DNA from: Amycolatopsis sp. NBC_01488 | GTDB lineage: Bacteria > Actinomycetota > Actinomycetes > Mycobacteriales > Pseudonocardiaceae | DNA: 64,000 nt | Reading direction: 5' to 3' | Assembly: GCF_036227105.1 (NCBI RefSeq) | Contig: NZ_CP109434.1 | Span: 8,466,501 to 8,530,500 of the forward strand | In this document: positions 8,416 through 18,100 of the stretch, in pieces | Layout: each line of letters opens with the position of its first letter | Position numbering within the stretch: position 1 is the stretch's first letter | The notes under the pieces: model-generated | Databases searched by the model: none | What the model was told of the DNA's origin: nothing | What the model saw: only the letters and a program-made list of their open reading frames with translations | Position numbers and translations under genes: made by a program

Positions 8416-9357
8416 CTACTCCGCGGGCCGCCCGCGGCGGTACTCGCCCGGCGACCGGCCGGTGACCGCGCGGAAAGCGCGGTGGAACCCGGACTCGCTG
8501 TCGAACCCGCAGGCCGCCGCGACCGAGCCGATCGTCCGCTGGGGGTCGGCGACCAGGATCTCCCGGGCTCGCTCGATCCGCAGCCGCCGGAGCCGCGCGG
8601 CGATGCCCTCCTCGCCGGCGATCCGGTACAGCGTGCGGCGCGAGACGCGGCACGCGCGGGCGACCGTTTCCGCGTCCAGCCCGGGATCGGCGAGGTTGCG
8701 GCGCAGGAACGCGAGCACGCGCTCCCGAGCCATCGCTTCGGTGGCGTCCGGGCCGGGCCGGGCGTTCCCGGCGAACGACGCGGTCGCCGAGAGCAGGCCG
8801 AGCGCGTGCGGGAGCAGCACCGCGGACTGGCCGGGTGCGGTCCGCGCGACGTCGGCCAGCGAGGTGAAGAACGTCGACACCACGGCGCCCGGCGTGCCGC
8901 GGCCGCACGCCCGCGCGGTCAGCCGCCGGGTGTCGCGGACCAGCAGCTCCCGCTTCGGCACCTGGACGACGAGCTGGTGGAACGGGTCGTCGAAGTGCAG
9001 CGTGTAGGGCCGCGTGCTGTCGTAGAACGCCAGGTCACCGGGCGAAAGCAGGGCGGTCCGGCCGTCCTGCTCGACCCGGCCGCGGCCGCGCACCTGGATG
9101 CTCGCGAGCAGGTACTCCTCGTCCCCGCGCGCGACCAGCGACCGGGTGCGCCGCACGTGCTGGCTCCCGGCGACGACGGTGGACAGCTCGAGATCACCGA
9201 CGGGGACGTGCTCGATCCGGCCGCTGAACCCGGCGCCGGCGACCGGCTCGGCGTCGAGCCGGACGAAGGTCGCGCAGATCATCTCCCGCCAGTAGGCGAA
9301 CGCCTCCCGAGCCGACACCATCGAGGTCGTCAGCTCCGCGTAGGCACCCCTGTCCAT
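8416..9357 (-). CDS. AraC family regulator (NitR-like)
   Basis: About 313 residues. The N-terminal half resembles the AraC_binding_2 domain (FYDSTRPYTLHFDDPFHQLVVQVPK), and the C-terminal 100 residues hold the double helix-turn-helix (RACRVSRRTLYRIAGEEG and IGSVAAACGFDSESGFHRAFR). Such regulators activate nitrilase/aldoxime operons in rhodococci, and the position upstream of the nitrilase supports that role here. ATG 9357 is preferred; a GTG four codons upstream (9369) is possible. The SDR gene on the other strand starts 69 bases away, so the short divergent gap holds both promoters. Confidence 0.85.
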   Translation of the reverse strand: MDRGAYAELTTSMVSAREAFAYWREMICATFVRLDAEPVAGAGFSGRIEHVPVGDLELSTVVAGSQHVRRTRSLVARGDEEYLLASIQVRGRGRVEQDGRTALLSPGDLAFYDSTRPYTLHFDDPFHQLVVQVPKRELLVRDTRRLTARACGRGTPGAVVSTFFTSLADVARTAPGQSAVLLPHALGLLSATASFAGNARPGPDATEAMARERVLAFLRRNLADPGLDAETVARACRVSRRTLYRIAGEEGIAARLRRLRIERAREILVADPQRTIGSVAAACGFDSESGFHRAFRAVTGRSPGEYRRGRPAE

Positions 9358-9425
9358 TGTGGCGGACACGCCCTGAGTATCACCAGGTCAGGGGCACGCT
9401 GTCCAGCGGGCGTAACCTCGGCGGG

Positions 9426-10148
9426 GTGGCACGGATCTTCGTCACCGGCTCCACCCAGGGTCTCGGGCGCCTCGCCGCCGAGGCCCTCCTCGCCGACGGC
9501 CACCGCGTGGTCGCCCACGCGCGGGACGCCGGCCGGGTGGACGACCTGGCCGCGCGCGGCGCCGACGTGGTGACCGGCGATCTCGCCGACCTCGGGCAGA
9601 CCCGCAGCGTCGCCGAGCAGGTGAACCGGCTCGGGCGGATGGACGCGGTGATCCACAACGCGGGGATCATGACCGGCCCGACGGTGCTTCCGGTCAACGT
9701 GGTCGCGCCCTACCTGCTCACGGCGCTCGTCGACCGGCCCGCGCGCCTGGTCTACCTCAGCAGCGGCATGCACCGCGGGGGCCGGCCCGAGCTCGACGGC
9801 CTCGACTGGTCCGGCGCCCGGCCGACCGCGTCCTACTCCGACAGCAAGCTGCTGCTCACCACGCTCGCGGCGGCCGTCGCCCGGCGGTGGCCGGAGGTCC
9901 GCACCCACGCCGTCGACCCCGGCTGGGTCCCGACCCGGATGGGCGGCGCGGGCGCCCCCGACGATCTGCGCCTCGGCGTGCTGAGCCAGACCTGGCTCGC
10001 GACGAGCGAGGCACCGGAAGCGCGCACGACCGACGGCTATTGGCACCACCGGCACCGCGTCGACCGGCACCCCGTGGCCGGCGACCACGATTTCCAGGAT
10101 CGGCTCCTCGACGCACTCGCCGACCACACGGGGACGCCGCTTCCCTGA
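9426..10148 (+). CDS. SDR family oxidoreductase
   Basis: A 240-residue short-chain dehydrogenase. TGSTQGLG at residues 7-14 binds the cofactor, VIHNAGIM is the structural NNAG-type motif, and Tyr137/Lys141 (YSDSK) are the catalytic pair. Start GTG 9426 begins directly with the first beta strand (VARIFVTGS) and has no separated Shine-Dalgarno sequence, so a leaderless or near-leaderless transcript is likely. It is divergent from the AraC gene and may use an intermediate of the same pathway, which is inference. The substrate is unknown. Confidence 0.82.
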   Translation: MARIFVTGSTQGLGRLAAEALLADGHRVVAHARDAGRVDDLAARGADVVTGDLADLGQTRSVAEQVNRLGRMDAVIHNAGIMTGPTVLPVNVVAPYLLTALVDRPARLVYLSSGMHRGGRPELDGLDWSGARPTASYSDSKLLLTTLAAAVARRWPEVRTHAVDPGWVPTRMGGAGAPDDLRLGVLSQTWLATSEAPEARTTDGYWHHRHRVDRHPVAGDHDFQDRLLDALADHTGTPLP

Positions 10149-10292
10149 ACTCCTCGGCACTACGAATGGGTCTCCACGACAATTCCTCCGTCCTCGCGGC
10201 AGCGGATTTCCTCGTTCACGGTCGCAGCACGACGGGCGGGTCACCATCGCTCGCGGAGTGACGGAATCGCGCCGGGGCCTCATCATGGGACG

Positions 10293-11285
10293 GTGCCCTC
10301 GGACGATTCCGGAAAACCGGCCCGGCTCCGGGTCGACGCCGAGACGACGCTGATCCTGCGCGAGGCGTTCCACAAGATCGACGCCCATTACCGCACTGAC
10401 CACTACGGCCTTTACGACTACGCCCGCGCCGTGATGAGCAAGATCGTGCCCCTCGACCATTTCTACATCGGCTTCTTCCACGGCGCGAACCGCGTCCGCT
10501 ACCCCTACGGCTACGACGGCGGCATGTACACCGATCCGGAGTCGCACATCTACGGCCCGCACGGCCAGGCCGCGTGGCTGCTGAGGCACCGCCAGACCTA
10601 CCGGATGCAGTACGACAACGGTGCCGCGCTCAACGCCGGCGTCGCGTCCGGGGACACCAGCCGCGCGTCCGCCGACGCCGTCACCACTCCCCTGTTCCGC
10701 CGCGGCCGCGACGGCGAGCCGGCGGTGTTCGGCATGATGTCCATGCAGAGCTACGAGCCCGACGTGTTCGACGACAATTCCGTCCGCGCCTTCGAGTGGC
10801 TGGCCGATCTGGTGGCCCGCGTGCTGACCACGGAAGCCGACGACCTCGACGCGCTGCGCCGGCTCCCCGCCGACGTCGAAGGCGCGCCCCAGCTCGTCAC
10901 CGCGGACCACATCGTCGAGCTGCTCTCCTCGCGCGTGGCGGACGTCCGGCAGCGAGCCCAGGACGCGCTCGCCGCACCCGACGCGGGTTCGCTGCGCGAG
11001 GCCCTGCAGCGCATCGTCACCGACTGCCAGCAGCTGCAGTCGGACCTCGTCGAGCTCACGCTCAACATCGACAACGGCCCTGAGGAACGCTTCCGCTCGC
11101 TCACCGCCGCCGAGCAGGGGGTCGCGGTGCACCTCGCCGGCGACCTGCACAACGAGCAGATCGCCCACGAGCTCGGCATCAGCCTCCACACCGTGAAGAC
11201 CCACGTGCGCAACATCCTGGCCAAGTACCGGATGAGCGGCCGCGCCGGTGTCGCCGACGACGTCCGGAAGCACCTGGCGCGCTGA
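10293..11285 (+). CDS. LuxR-type transcriptional regulator with GAF-like sensor domain
   Basis: 330 residues. The first about 180 residues form a GAF-like fold (YARAVMSKIVPLDHFYIGFFHG through VFDDNSVRAFEWLADLVARVL). A helical linker follows, and the last 65 residues are a LuxR helix-turn-helix (LTAAEQGVAVHLAGDLHNEQ, then ELGISLHTVKTHVRNILAK). It should bind DNA as a dimer and sense a small molecule. GTG 10293 is the in-frame start. It is transcribed alone, with unrelated neighbours on both sides. Confidence 0.85.
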   Translation: MPSDDSGKPARLRVDAETTLILREAFHKIDAHYRTDHYGLYDYARAVMSKIVPLDHFYIGFFHGANRVRYPYGYDGGMYTDPESHIYGPHGQAAWLLRHRQTYRMQYDNGAALNAGVASGDTSRASADAVTTPLFRRGRDGEPAVFGMMSMQSYEPDVFDDNSVRAFEWLADLVARVLTTEADDLDALRRLPADVEGAPQLVTADHIVELLSSRVADVRQRAQDALAAPDAGSLREALQRIVTDCQQLQSDLVELTLNIDNGPEERFRSLTAAEQGVAVHLAGDLHNEQIAHELGISLHTVKTHVRNILAKYRMSGRAGVADDVRKHLAR

Positions 11286-11508
11286 CCGGTCGGGCCGCCG
11301 GACGCACCCGGGTGACGAGGTTCCGCACGGTGGCGAGGGTTTCGTCCGGGTGGCCGAGCGTGCACGCTGCGCGGCGCGCCCGGCCGGCTGACGGCTTCGC
11401 CGCCGAACGCCGCCGCGACCCAGGACACGAATGGGCAACTTCGGCCCCGGGTGTCACACGCCGGGCGAGAATGATCGCTCCGCAACGGACGACGAGGAGT
11501 GGCGGGCG

Positions 11509-12240
11509 ATGGCGTGGGGTGCCGCCGAGCGTGTCAACCGGCGGCTGGTCGTCGCGTTCCTCGAGCCGGGCACGGACCTCGCGGGCACGTGCGACGGCCT
11601 CGGGACCGCGGCGGACGGCACGCTGGCCCTGATGCTCTGCCGCGACGGCGACGACTTCAAGAGGTACGGGTGCTCGCGGCTGCCCGGCGACGACGCCGGC
11701 GCGTTCGGCAAGTCCTTCGTCTCCGAGCAGCTGATCGGCAACGGCGTCGACGGGTTCACCGACCGGCCGCTCGAAGCGCTGAAGGTCGCGGTCGTCAACT
11801 ACGACCTGCTCGTGAAGACCGGCCAGGTGCCCGACGGCGCGCGCACGGTCAGCCCGTCGCTGCCGCGCTACCTGGTCGCCGCGGCGGCCGTGACGGCGGT
11901 CGTGCTCGGCGCGGCGGCGCTGTACCTCGCGGGCCGCCGCGCCGCCCGCACGACGCTCGCCCGCCGCGAACGCCGTGACGCCGCCGCCGACGCCCATGCC
12001 GGACTCGCGGCCGCGACCGCGGTCCTGGCCCAGCAGATCATCGACCTCGACACCCGTTACGCCCGCGAAAGCCGGTCCGAGAAAAGCGGTTTCGCCCGCG
12101 GCTACCGGCGCCTGGTGGCCGACTACACCGCACTCCTGCCCGCCCTCGGCGCGGACCACCCGGACGTGCCCGCCCTGACCGGCCGCGTCGAGGAAATGCT
12201 GCGCAGGTCCCGAAAACTGGCCACCGCACCCCGCCGCTGA
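11509..12240 (+). CDS. Hypothetical single-pass membrane protein, 243 aa
   Basis: A soluble N-terminal half of about 115 residues, one strong transmembrane helix at about residues 125-147 (YLVAAAAVTAVVLGAAALYL), then an arginine-rich alpha-helical tail with heptad-like spacing that may form a coiled coil. ATG 11509 has GAGGAG nine bases upstream and is preferred to the in-frame ATG at 11431. I do not recognise the family. It reads toward the XRE gene on the opposite strand, 20 bases away. Confidence 0.65.
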   Translation: MAWGAAERVNRRLVVAFLEPGTDLAGTCDGLGTAADGTLALMLCRDGDDFKRYGCSRLPGDDAGAFGKSFVSEQLIGNGVDGFTDRPLEALKVAVVNYDLLVKTGQVPDGARTVSPSLPRYLVAAAAVTAVVLGAAALYLAGRRAARTTLARRERRDAAADAHAGLAAATAVLAQQIIDLDTRYARESRSEKSGFARGYRRLVADYTALLPALGADHPDVPALTGRVEEMLRRSRKLATAPRR

Positions 12241-12260
12241 CACCGGACCGACCACAGTGG

Positions 12261-13106
12261 TCAGGCGAAGCTGTCCGTCCCCAGAACGGTGAGCAGGGCG
12301 AGCTTTTCGTGGCTTTCGGTGCCGGGCGTCGCGGTGAAGACGAGCAGCGACTGGCCCTGGTCCGGCTCGAGCAGCAGCTGGCAGTAGAGCTCCAGCGGCC
12401 CGACCTGCGGGTGGGCGAACCGCTTGGTTTCGCTCCACCGCAGGCCCACTTCGTGCCGCGCCCACAGCCGGGCGAACTCGTCACTGGCGCGCCGCAGGAC
12501 GTCGGCCAGCTCCGCCGAAGGTGAACCGGCGCCGTCCCGGGTGACGGCGCCCCGCAGCAACGCGACGTTGACTCGGCTGTTCTTCTCGTGCTCCTCGGGG
12601 TGGTAGCGCTCGCGGGCGGCCGGATCGGTGAACCAGCGGTACGCGGCACTGCGGGCGTGGCCGGTGTAGCCGGTCTCGTCGCCAAGCAGCGCCACCGCGG
12701 ACGGCGTCTGCAGCAACGTCTCCCCCAGCGGGCCCATGACCTGCGCGGTGCTGCCGGTCAGGCGGTCCATGACCCGCATGAGCCCGGGGCTGACGTGCTG
12801 CGAGCGCAGGTCGCGGCGGGCGGTGCGGTAGCCGGCGAGCAGGAACAGGTGGTCGCGTTCGTCCGGGGTCAGCCGCAGGCCCCGGGCGATCGCCGCGACC
12901 ATGGGCTCCGACGGCTGCGGCCCGTTGCCGCGTTCCAGCCGGGCGAAGTAGTCGGCGGACATGGTGCACAGCTCCGCCACCTCCTCGCGGCGCAGTCCCG
13001 GGGCACGGCGGCGGTGCCCGCGGCGCAACCCGACGTCCTCCGGCTGCAGCGCCGCGCGCCGGGTGCTCAGGAACGCGCCGAGCGACGCGCGGTCGAAGGT
13101 GTTCAT
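12261..13106 (-). CDS. XRE family regulator with MmyB-like ligand-binding domain
   Basis: 281 residues. The helix-turn-helix is at the N-terminus (HRRRAPGLRREEVAELCTMS, then YFARLERG). The C-terminal part is the MmyB-like domain common in actinobacterial regulators (VALLGDETGYTGHARSAAYRWFTDPAARERYHPEEH). This family typically represses a divergently read oxidoreductase gene, and that is the arrangement here: the SDR gene starts 143 bases away on the other strand. Start ATG 13106 is chosen; ATG 13115 is possible. A fatty-acid-like ligand is known for the family and only inferred here. Confidence 0.88.
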   Translation of the reverse strand: MNTFDRASLGAFLSTRRAALQPEDVGLRRGHRRRAPGLRREEVAELCTMSADYFARLERGNGPQPSEPMVAAIARGLRLTPDERDHLFLLAGYRTARRDLRSQHVSPGLMRVMDRLTGSTAQVMGPLGETLLQTPSAVALLGDETGYTGHARSAAYRWFTDPAARERYHPEEHEKNSRVNVALLRGAVTRDGAGSPSAELADVLRRASDEFARLWARHEVGLRWSETKRFAHPQVGPLELYCQLLLEPDQGQSLLVFTATPGTESHEKLALLTVLGTDSFA

Positions 13107-13248
13107 GATCCTCATCGTCGGCGGCCGGGCCGGGTTTGGCCACGCTCTGGCAGTCAGTGGACAACCGTGTCCTTCCTCGGTCCCCGGCGGCTGCCTTCAC
13201 TGGTGGAGCGATCACCGATCGCCTCGGCCCACGGACTCGGGAGCGGAA

Positions 13249-14130
13249 ATGGCCAAGTGGACAGCGGAAGACCTGCCGGAGCTGAGTGGCCGGACGGTCG
13301 TGATCACCGGCGCGGGCCGCGGGCTCGGGCTGATCACGGCGCGGGAACTGGCCCGGGCCGGCGCCCGGGTCGTGCTGGGCGTGCGGAACGTCGGCAAGGC
13401 CCGCGACGCGGTCGCCGGGCTGCCCGGCACCTTCGACGTCCGGCCGCTCGACGTCGCCGAGCTGGCTTCGGTGCGGGCGTTCGCCGGCTCCTGGTCCGGC
13501 CCGCTCGACGTCCTGATCAACAACGCCGGCGTGATGGACGTCCCGGCCACCCGGACCGCGGACGGGCTCGACCGGCAGACCGCCACCAACCACACCGGGC
13601 CGTTCCTGCTGACGAACCTGCTGCTCGGGCACGTCACCGACCGGGTCGTCCACGTGACCAGCCAGCTGCACCGGCTGGGCCGGATCGACCTGGCCGACCT
13701 GGACTGGCGGACGCGCGAGTACCACGGGATGGCCGCCTACCAGGCGTCGAAGCTCGCCGTCGTGCTGTTCTCGCTGGAACTGCAGCGGCGGCTGACCGCG
13801 CAGGGCAGCGGCGTCCGCTCGGTGCTGGCCAGCCCGGGGATCGCGCGTACCGGCCTGGCCGCGCAGTCACGGTCGAACGTGATCAACCGCGTCAAGTTCC
13901 TCACCAACCCGCCGGAGCTCGGCGCGCTCTCGGTGCTCTACGCCGCGACCCAGGACGTGCCCGGCAACGCATACGTCGGACCGGACGGCCTCGCCGGCCT
14001 CCGCGGCCATCCGGCGGTCGGACGGCAGAGCAAGGCCGGTTTCGACGGGGAGCTGGCCGGACGGCTGTGGGACGCGACCGCCGGCCTCGTCGGGCTCGGC
14101 AAAGCCGGTCAGAAGCCGGCCGCGAGGTAG
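13249..14130 (+). CDS. SDR family oxidoreductase, target of the adjacent XRE regulator
   Basis: A 293-residue short-chain dehydrogenase with cofactor motif TGAGRGLG (residues 20-27), VLINNAGVM, and catalytic Tyr164/Lys168 (YQASK). It matches the retinol dehydrogenase/protochlorophyllide reductase-like subgroup usually found next to MmyB-type XRE regulators. ATG 13249 has GAGCGGAA immediately upstream. Its 3' end overlaps the 3' end of the convergent secreted-protein gene by 22 bases. The substrate is unknown. Confidence 0.86.
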   Translation: MAKWTAEDLPELSGRTVVITGAGRGLGLITARELARAGARVVLGVRNVGKARDAVAGLPGTFDVRPLDVAELASVRAFAGSWSGPLDVLINNAGVMDVPATRTADGLDRQTATNHTGPFLLTNLLLGHVTDRVVHVTSQLHRLGRIDLADLDWRTREYHGMAAYQASKLAVVLFSLELQRRLTAQGSGVRSVLASPGIARTGLAAQSRSNVINRVKFLTNPPELGALSVLYAATQDVPGNAYVGPDGLAGLRGHPAVGRQSKAGFDGELAGRLWDATAGLVGLGKAGQKPAAR

Positions 14131-15107
14131 TGGGCGAAGCTGACCGGCGGGGCGACGTCCACCGTCTTGTCGTGGCACGCGTCCTGGCGGCTCAGCTGCC
14201 ACTGGGTCAGGTAGAAGACCACCTGGCCGGTGTCCTTGATCGCCTGGGCGATGCCGGTCGCGGCGGTTTCGTCGTCGTAGTAGCCCTCGCCGATGATCCA
14301 GCCCTGGTGGTAGCCGTGGCTCGCCAGCTCGTTGTGCGCGTCGACGAACTGGTGGTACTCGTCGCCGTTCCAGTCGTCGCCGTAGAGGTGGACGTCGAAC
14401 ACGTTCGGGACGTCGCCGCCGTAGACGGCCGGGATCTGCTGGGCGCGGCCGGCGATCCACACGGTCATCGAGAACCCGACCGTGTCGCCCTTGCCGTACG
14501 CGGCGGTGTAGTCGGTCCACAGCCGGTGGGCGTACTGGAGCAGCACCGGCTGGTCGCTCATCGGCATGCCCTCGTTGAGCAGGTCCAGCTGGTACGGGAC
14601 CCCGGCCTTGGCGACGATCCCGCGGACGTTGCCGACGAGCTTGCGGTTCTCCTGGTACTGGGTCTCGTCCCAGCTGCTCCAGCCGTGCGGGTCGGCGGCG
14701 CCGATCGGGAAGAAGCCGAGCTCGATCTCCTGGAACCCGGCGGCCTTGACGGCGGCGAGCAGGTTCGCCAGGTTCCGGCGGTTGGCGGCGGACAGGTCGC
14801 CGCCGGTCGAGTTCATCACCGTGCCGGAGTCCGCGCCGTGCTGGTGGAACAGGCCCAGCCGCAGTCGACGCTGCCCGGCGGCGTACATCTGCTTCAGCTG
14901 GGCAGCGATCGTGGCCGGGGCCTTGTCGTAGCTGTTGATCACGCCGTACGGCTCGCGGTCGCAGCCGCCGGGGTCGTGGTCGAGCTGGTAGAAGTCGTAG
15001 TTCGAGCCACCGTGCCCGGTGGTCACGGGTGTGGCCGCGGTCGCGGACGCGGGGACCGCGCAGAGGGTCAGCAGGGCGCCGAGCAGCACGGGAAGAAGAC
15101 GCTTCAC
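14109..15107 (-). CDS. Secreted TIM-barrel, glycosidase-like protein
   Basis: 332 residues with an N-terminal Sec signal peptide (VKRLLPVLLGALLTLCAVPA, cleavage after ASATA). The mature part has cellulase-superfamily-like strand ends (LDLLNEGMPM, DVHLYGDDWNGDEYHQF, GWIIGEGYYDDE), suggesting a TIM-barrel glycoside hydrolase fold, but I cannot place it in a numbered GH family. The acidic residues in LLNEG and IGEG would be candidate catalytic acid/base and nucleophile. Start GTG 15107 directly begins the signal peptide. The gene ends inside the end of the SDR gene on the other strand. Confidence 0.65.
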   Translation of the reverse strand: MKRLLPVLLGALLTLCAVPASATAATPVTTGHGGSNYDFYQLDHDPGGCDREPYGVINSYDKAPATIAAQLKQMYAAGQRRLRLGLFHQHGADSGTVMNSTGGDLSAANRRNLANLLAAVKAAGFQEIELGFFPIGAADPHGWSSWDETQYQENRKLVGNVRGIVAKAGVPYQLDLLNEGMPMSDQPVLLQYAHRLWTDYTAAYGKGDTVGFSMTVWIAGRAQQIPAVYGGDVPNVFDVHLYGDDWNGDEYHQFVDAHNELASHGYHQGWIIGEGYYDDETAATGIAQAIKDTGQVVFYLTQWQLSRQDACHDKTVDVAPPVSFAHYLAAGF

Positions 15108-15178
15108 GGCCGTCAGCCTGCCCGACCGGACAGCCGCTCCGGAAGGCCTTTCGACCGACGTTGCAAGGCTTGCGCGCG

Positions 15179-18100
15179 TCACGGGCACAGGTTCTCCTGG
15201 GGCCGGTCGGGAACGTAACGCGCCCATTCCGCGGGAGAAAGCGGTTGCCCAGCGAGCGAGCAGATCCGCGCGGCGACGTCGTCGGCGTCCGTGCTCCACA
15301 GCCGCGCGGTGTGGTCGTCGCCCGTGGTGGCGATCTGCCTTCCGTCGGGGCTGAACGCCACCGCGTTGACCGGTCCGGTGTGGCCCGTGAGCTCGGCCAG
15401 CTGCTGCGGCTTCGCCCGGTCGGTGACGTCCCAGACCCGGGCGGTGGCGTCGTCGTCGGCGGTGGCGAGCAGGTGCCCGTCCGGGCTGAAGGTCACCATC
15501 GTCACCGGCGCCGACGGTCCGGTCAGCTCGGCGAGCTGCACCGGGTGCGCCGGGTCGCGCACGTCGAGCAGGTGCACGGTGTGGTCCTCGGACGCGGTGG
15601 CGAGGGTCGTCCCATCCGGGGCGAACGCGACGGCCGTGACGCCGTTGCTGTGGTCGGCCAGCCGCGCCAGGAACCGCGGTGCCCGCGGATTCGACACGTC
15701 CCAGATCCGGCTCGAGTAGTCGTCGCTCCCGGTCGCGAGCAGCCGTCCGTCGGGGCTGAACGCCAGGCCGTTGACGGCGTTGGTGTGCCCGGTGACCGCG
15801 GGCAGCGGCTCCGGGCGCGCCGGGTCGGTGGTGTCCCAGAGGGTGACGTCGTGGTCGGTGCCGACGAGGGCGAGCAGGCCGCCGTCGGACCGGAACACCG
15901 CGTTGTAGACGGTCGAGACCGCCCCGAGCGAAGCGAGCACGCGCGGGTGCGCCGGATCCGCGACGTCCCACAGGCGGGTGACGCGGTCGTCGCCGGCGAC
16001 CGCCAGGATCGGCAGGCGCGGGTGGTAGGCCACGATCCGGACCAGCCCGGGGCCGCCGTCGAGCACGCCGATCTCGCGCCGGTCGGCGAGCGCGTGCAGG
16101 TGGACCCGGCCGTCGTCGGCCCCGATCGCGAGCTGCGGGCGGTGCGGGTCGTAGGCCACGTTCGTGGTGCCGTCGCGGTCGGCGAACGACGGCGGCGGGA
16201 GGTGCCACAGCCACAGCTCGCCCAGGTCGTTGCCGGTGGCCAGGACCGTGCCGTCGGAGCTGAACACCGCGCTGCGGGCGGGGGCGGGCTGGGACACCGA
16301 CGTAACCGCGCCGGCGTCCGCGGTGTTCCACAGCCGGACCGTCTGGTCGTCGCTCGCGGTGGCGACCGTGCGCCCGTCGGGGGCGAAGGCGAGCCCGCGG
16401 ATGGCGTTGGTGTCCCCGGTGAGCTCGCGCAGCAGCGTCGGGTGCGCGCGGTCGGCGATGCTCCACAGTGCGACGATCCGGTCGTCGCTGCCGACCGCGG
16501 CCGTGGTCCCGTCGGCGCTGATCGCCACGGTCCGCACGGTCGCGGTGTGCGTCGCGAAGACCGCGAGCGGTGCCGCGGCGCCCGTGACGTCCCACAGGCG
16601 GCCGGTCGTGTCGTCCCCGCCCGACAGCAGCACCGGTGCCGTGGGCGAGAAGGCCAGGCTGCGCACGGTCTTCTGGTGCGCGGCGAAGGTCTGCCGGTGC
16701 ACCGGCCGGGCCGGGTCGGTGACGTCCCAGAGCTCGACGCCGCCGTCGTCGCGGCCGATCGCCAGCAGGGTCCCGGCCGCGTCGAAGGCCAGCGCGCTCG
16801 CCTGCCCGGTGCCGGGCACCGTGCCGAGCAGCGCCGGCCGGTCGATCGACGACGTCGACCACAGCCGGGTGGCCTGGTCCTCGTCCGCGGTGGCCAGCAG
16901 CGCGCGGCGAGGCGCGACCGCCAGGCCGGTGACGGACTCGGCGCCGGCCCGCAGCACCGCGTGCGGGACCGGGGCGCCGGTGGCGGCCAGCGTGAAGAAG
17001 CGGGTCGTGCCGTCGAGCCCGGCGGTGACCAGGGTGCGGCCGTCGCCGAGGAAGGCGAGGTCGGTGATGCTGCCGGGGTGGGCCTTGAACCGGGTGACCG
17101 CGGGGGTGCCCGACGCGCCGATCAGGCTGCCGCGCGCCTGCGGCGTGTCCGCGGCCCGGTAGGCGGCCAGGCCCAGCTGGGTGGCGACGCCGGGGTCGGT
17201 GAGCAGGAGCTGGTCCGCCTCGGTCGCCAGCTCGCGGGAGACCGCCTGGTCGCGTTCGCGGCCGGCGGCCTGGCTCTGCACGACGGCGATCGACGCGGCC
17301 ACGGCGACCAGGACGGTCAGCACGGCCAAGCCGGTGACCAGCAGCCGCAGCCGCCGGGTGTGCCGCCGCTCGCGCAGCGCGGTCGCCTCCGCGGCCGCCC
17401 GGCTCGCCGCGAGGAAGTCCCGTTCGACGGCGCTGAGCTGGTCGTCGTGGTCGGCGGCCCAGTCGGCCGCCACCGCCAGCCGCGAGCCCGTGACGAGCAG
17501 GGCCGGGTCGTGGTCTTCGCCGTCCCAGGTCTCCGCGGCCTCGGTGAGCCGGTGGTGCACGCGCAGGCTCTCGCGGTCCGCGTCGATCCAGCCGCGCAGC
17601 CGCGGCCACGCGTGCAGGAGCGCTTCGTGGGTGATGCTGGCGGTCTCGGCGTCGACGGTCAGCAGGCGCGCGGTCGTGAGGTCCTGCAACGCGGTCGCGG
17701 CCTGCGCGGGCAGCTGCCGCAGCAGCGCGCCGCGGTGCACCGGCCGCCGGGTGTCCTCTTCGTGCTCGCCCACGCGGACCAGCCGCAGCAGCAGCCGGCG
17801 GGCGGCGTCCTGCTCGTCGGCGTCCAGCGAGGCGAACGCCTCTTCGGCGGTCGAGGAGACCGCGCCGTCGATGCCGCCCGCGCGGCGGTAGCCGGCCACG
17901 GTCAGCGTCGAGTCCTCGCGTTCCTGCCAGGTGGCCAGGAGCGCGTGCGAAAGGAGGGGCAGCGTGCCCGCCGCAGTGGGGCCGACGTCGGCCAGCAGCA
18001 GCTCGACGAGCCCGGGCTCGAGCGTCAGCCCGGCCGCGTCCGCCGGGCCGGTGATGGCGGCGCGCAGCTGCGCCGGGCTCATCGGGCCGACGGTGACCTG

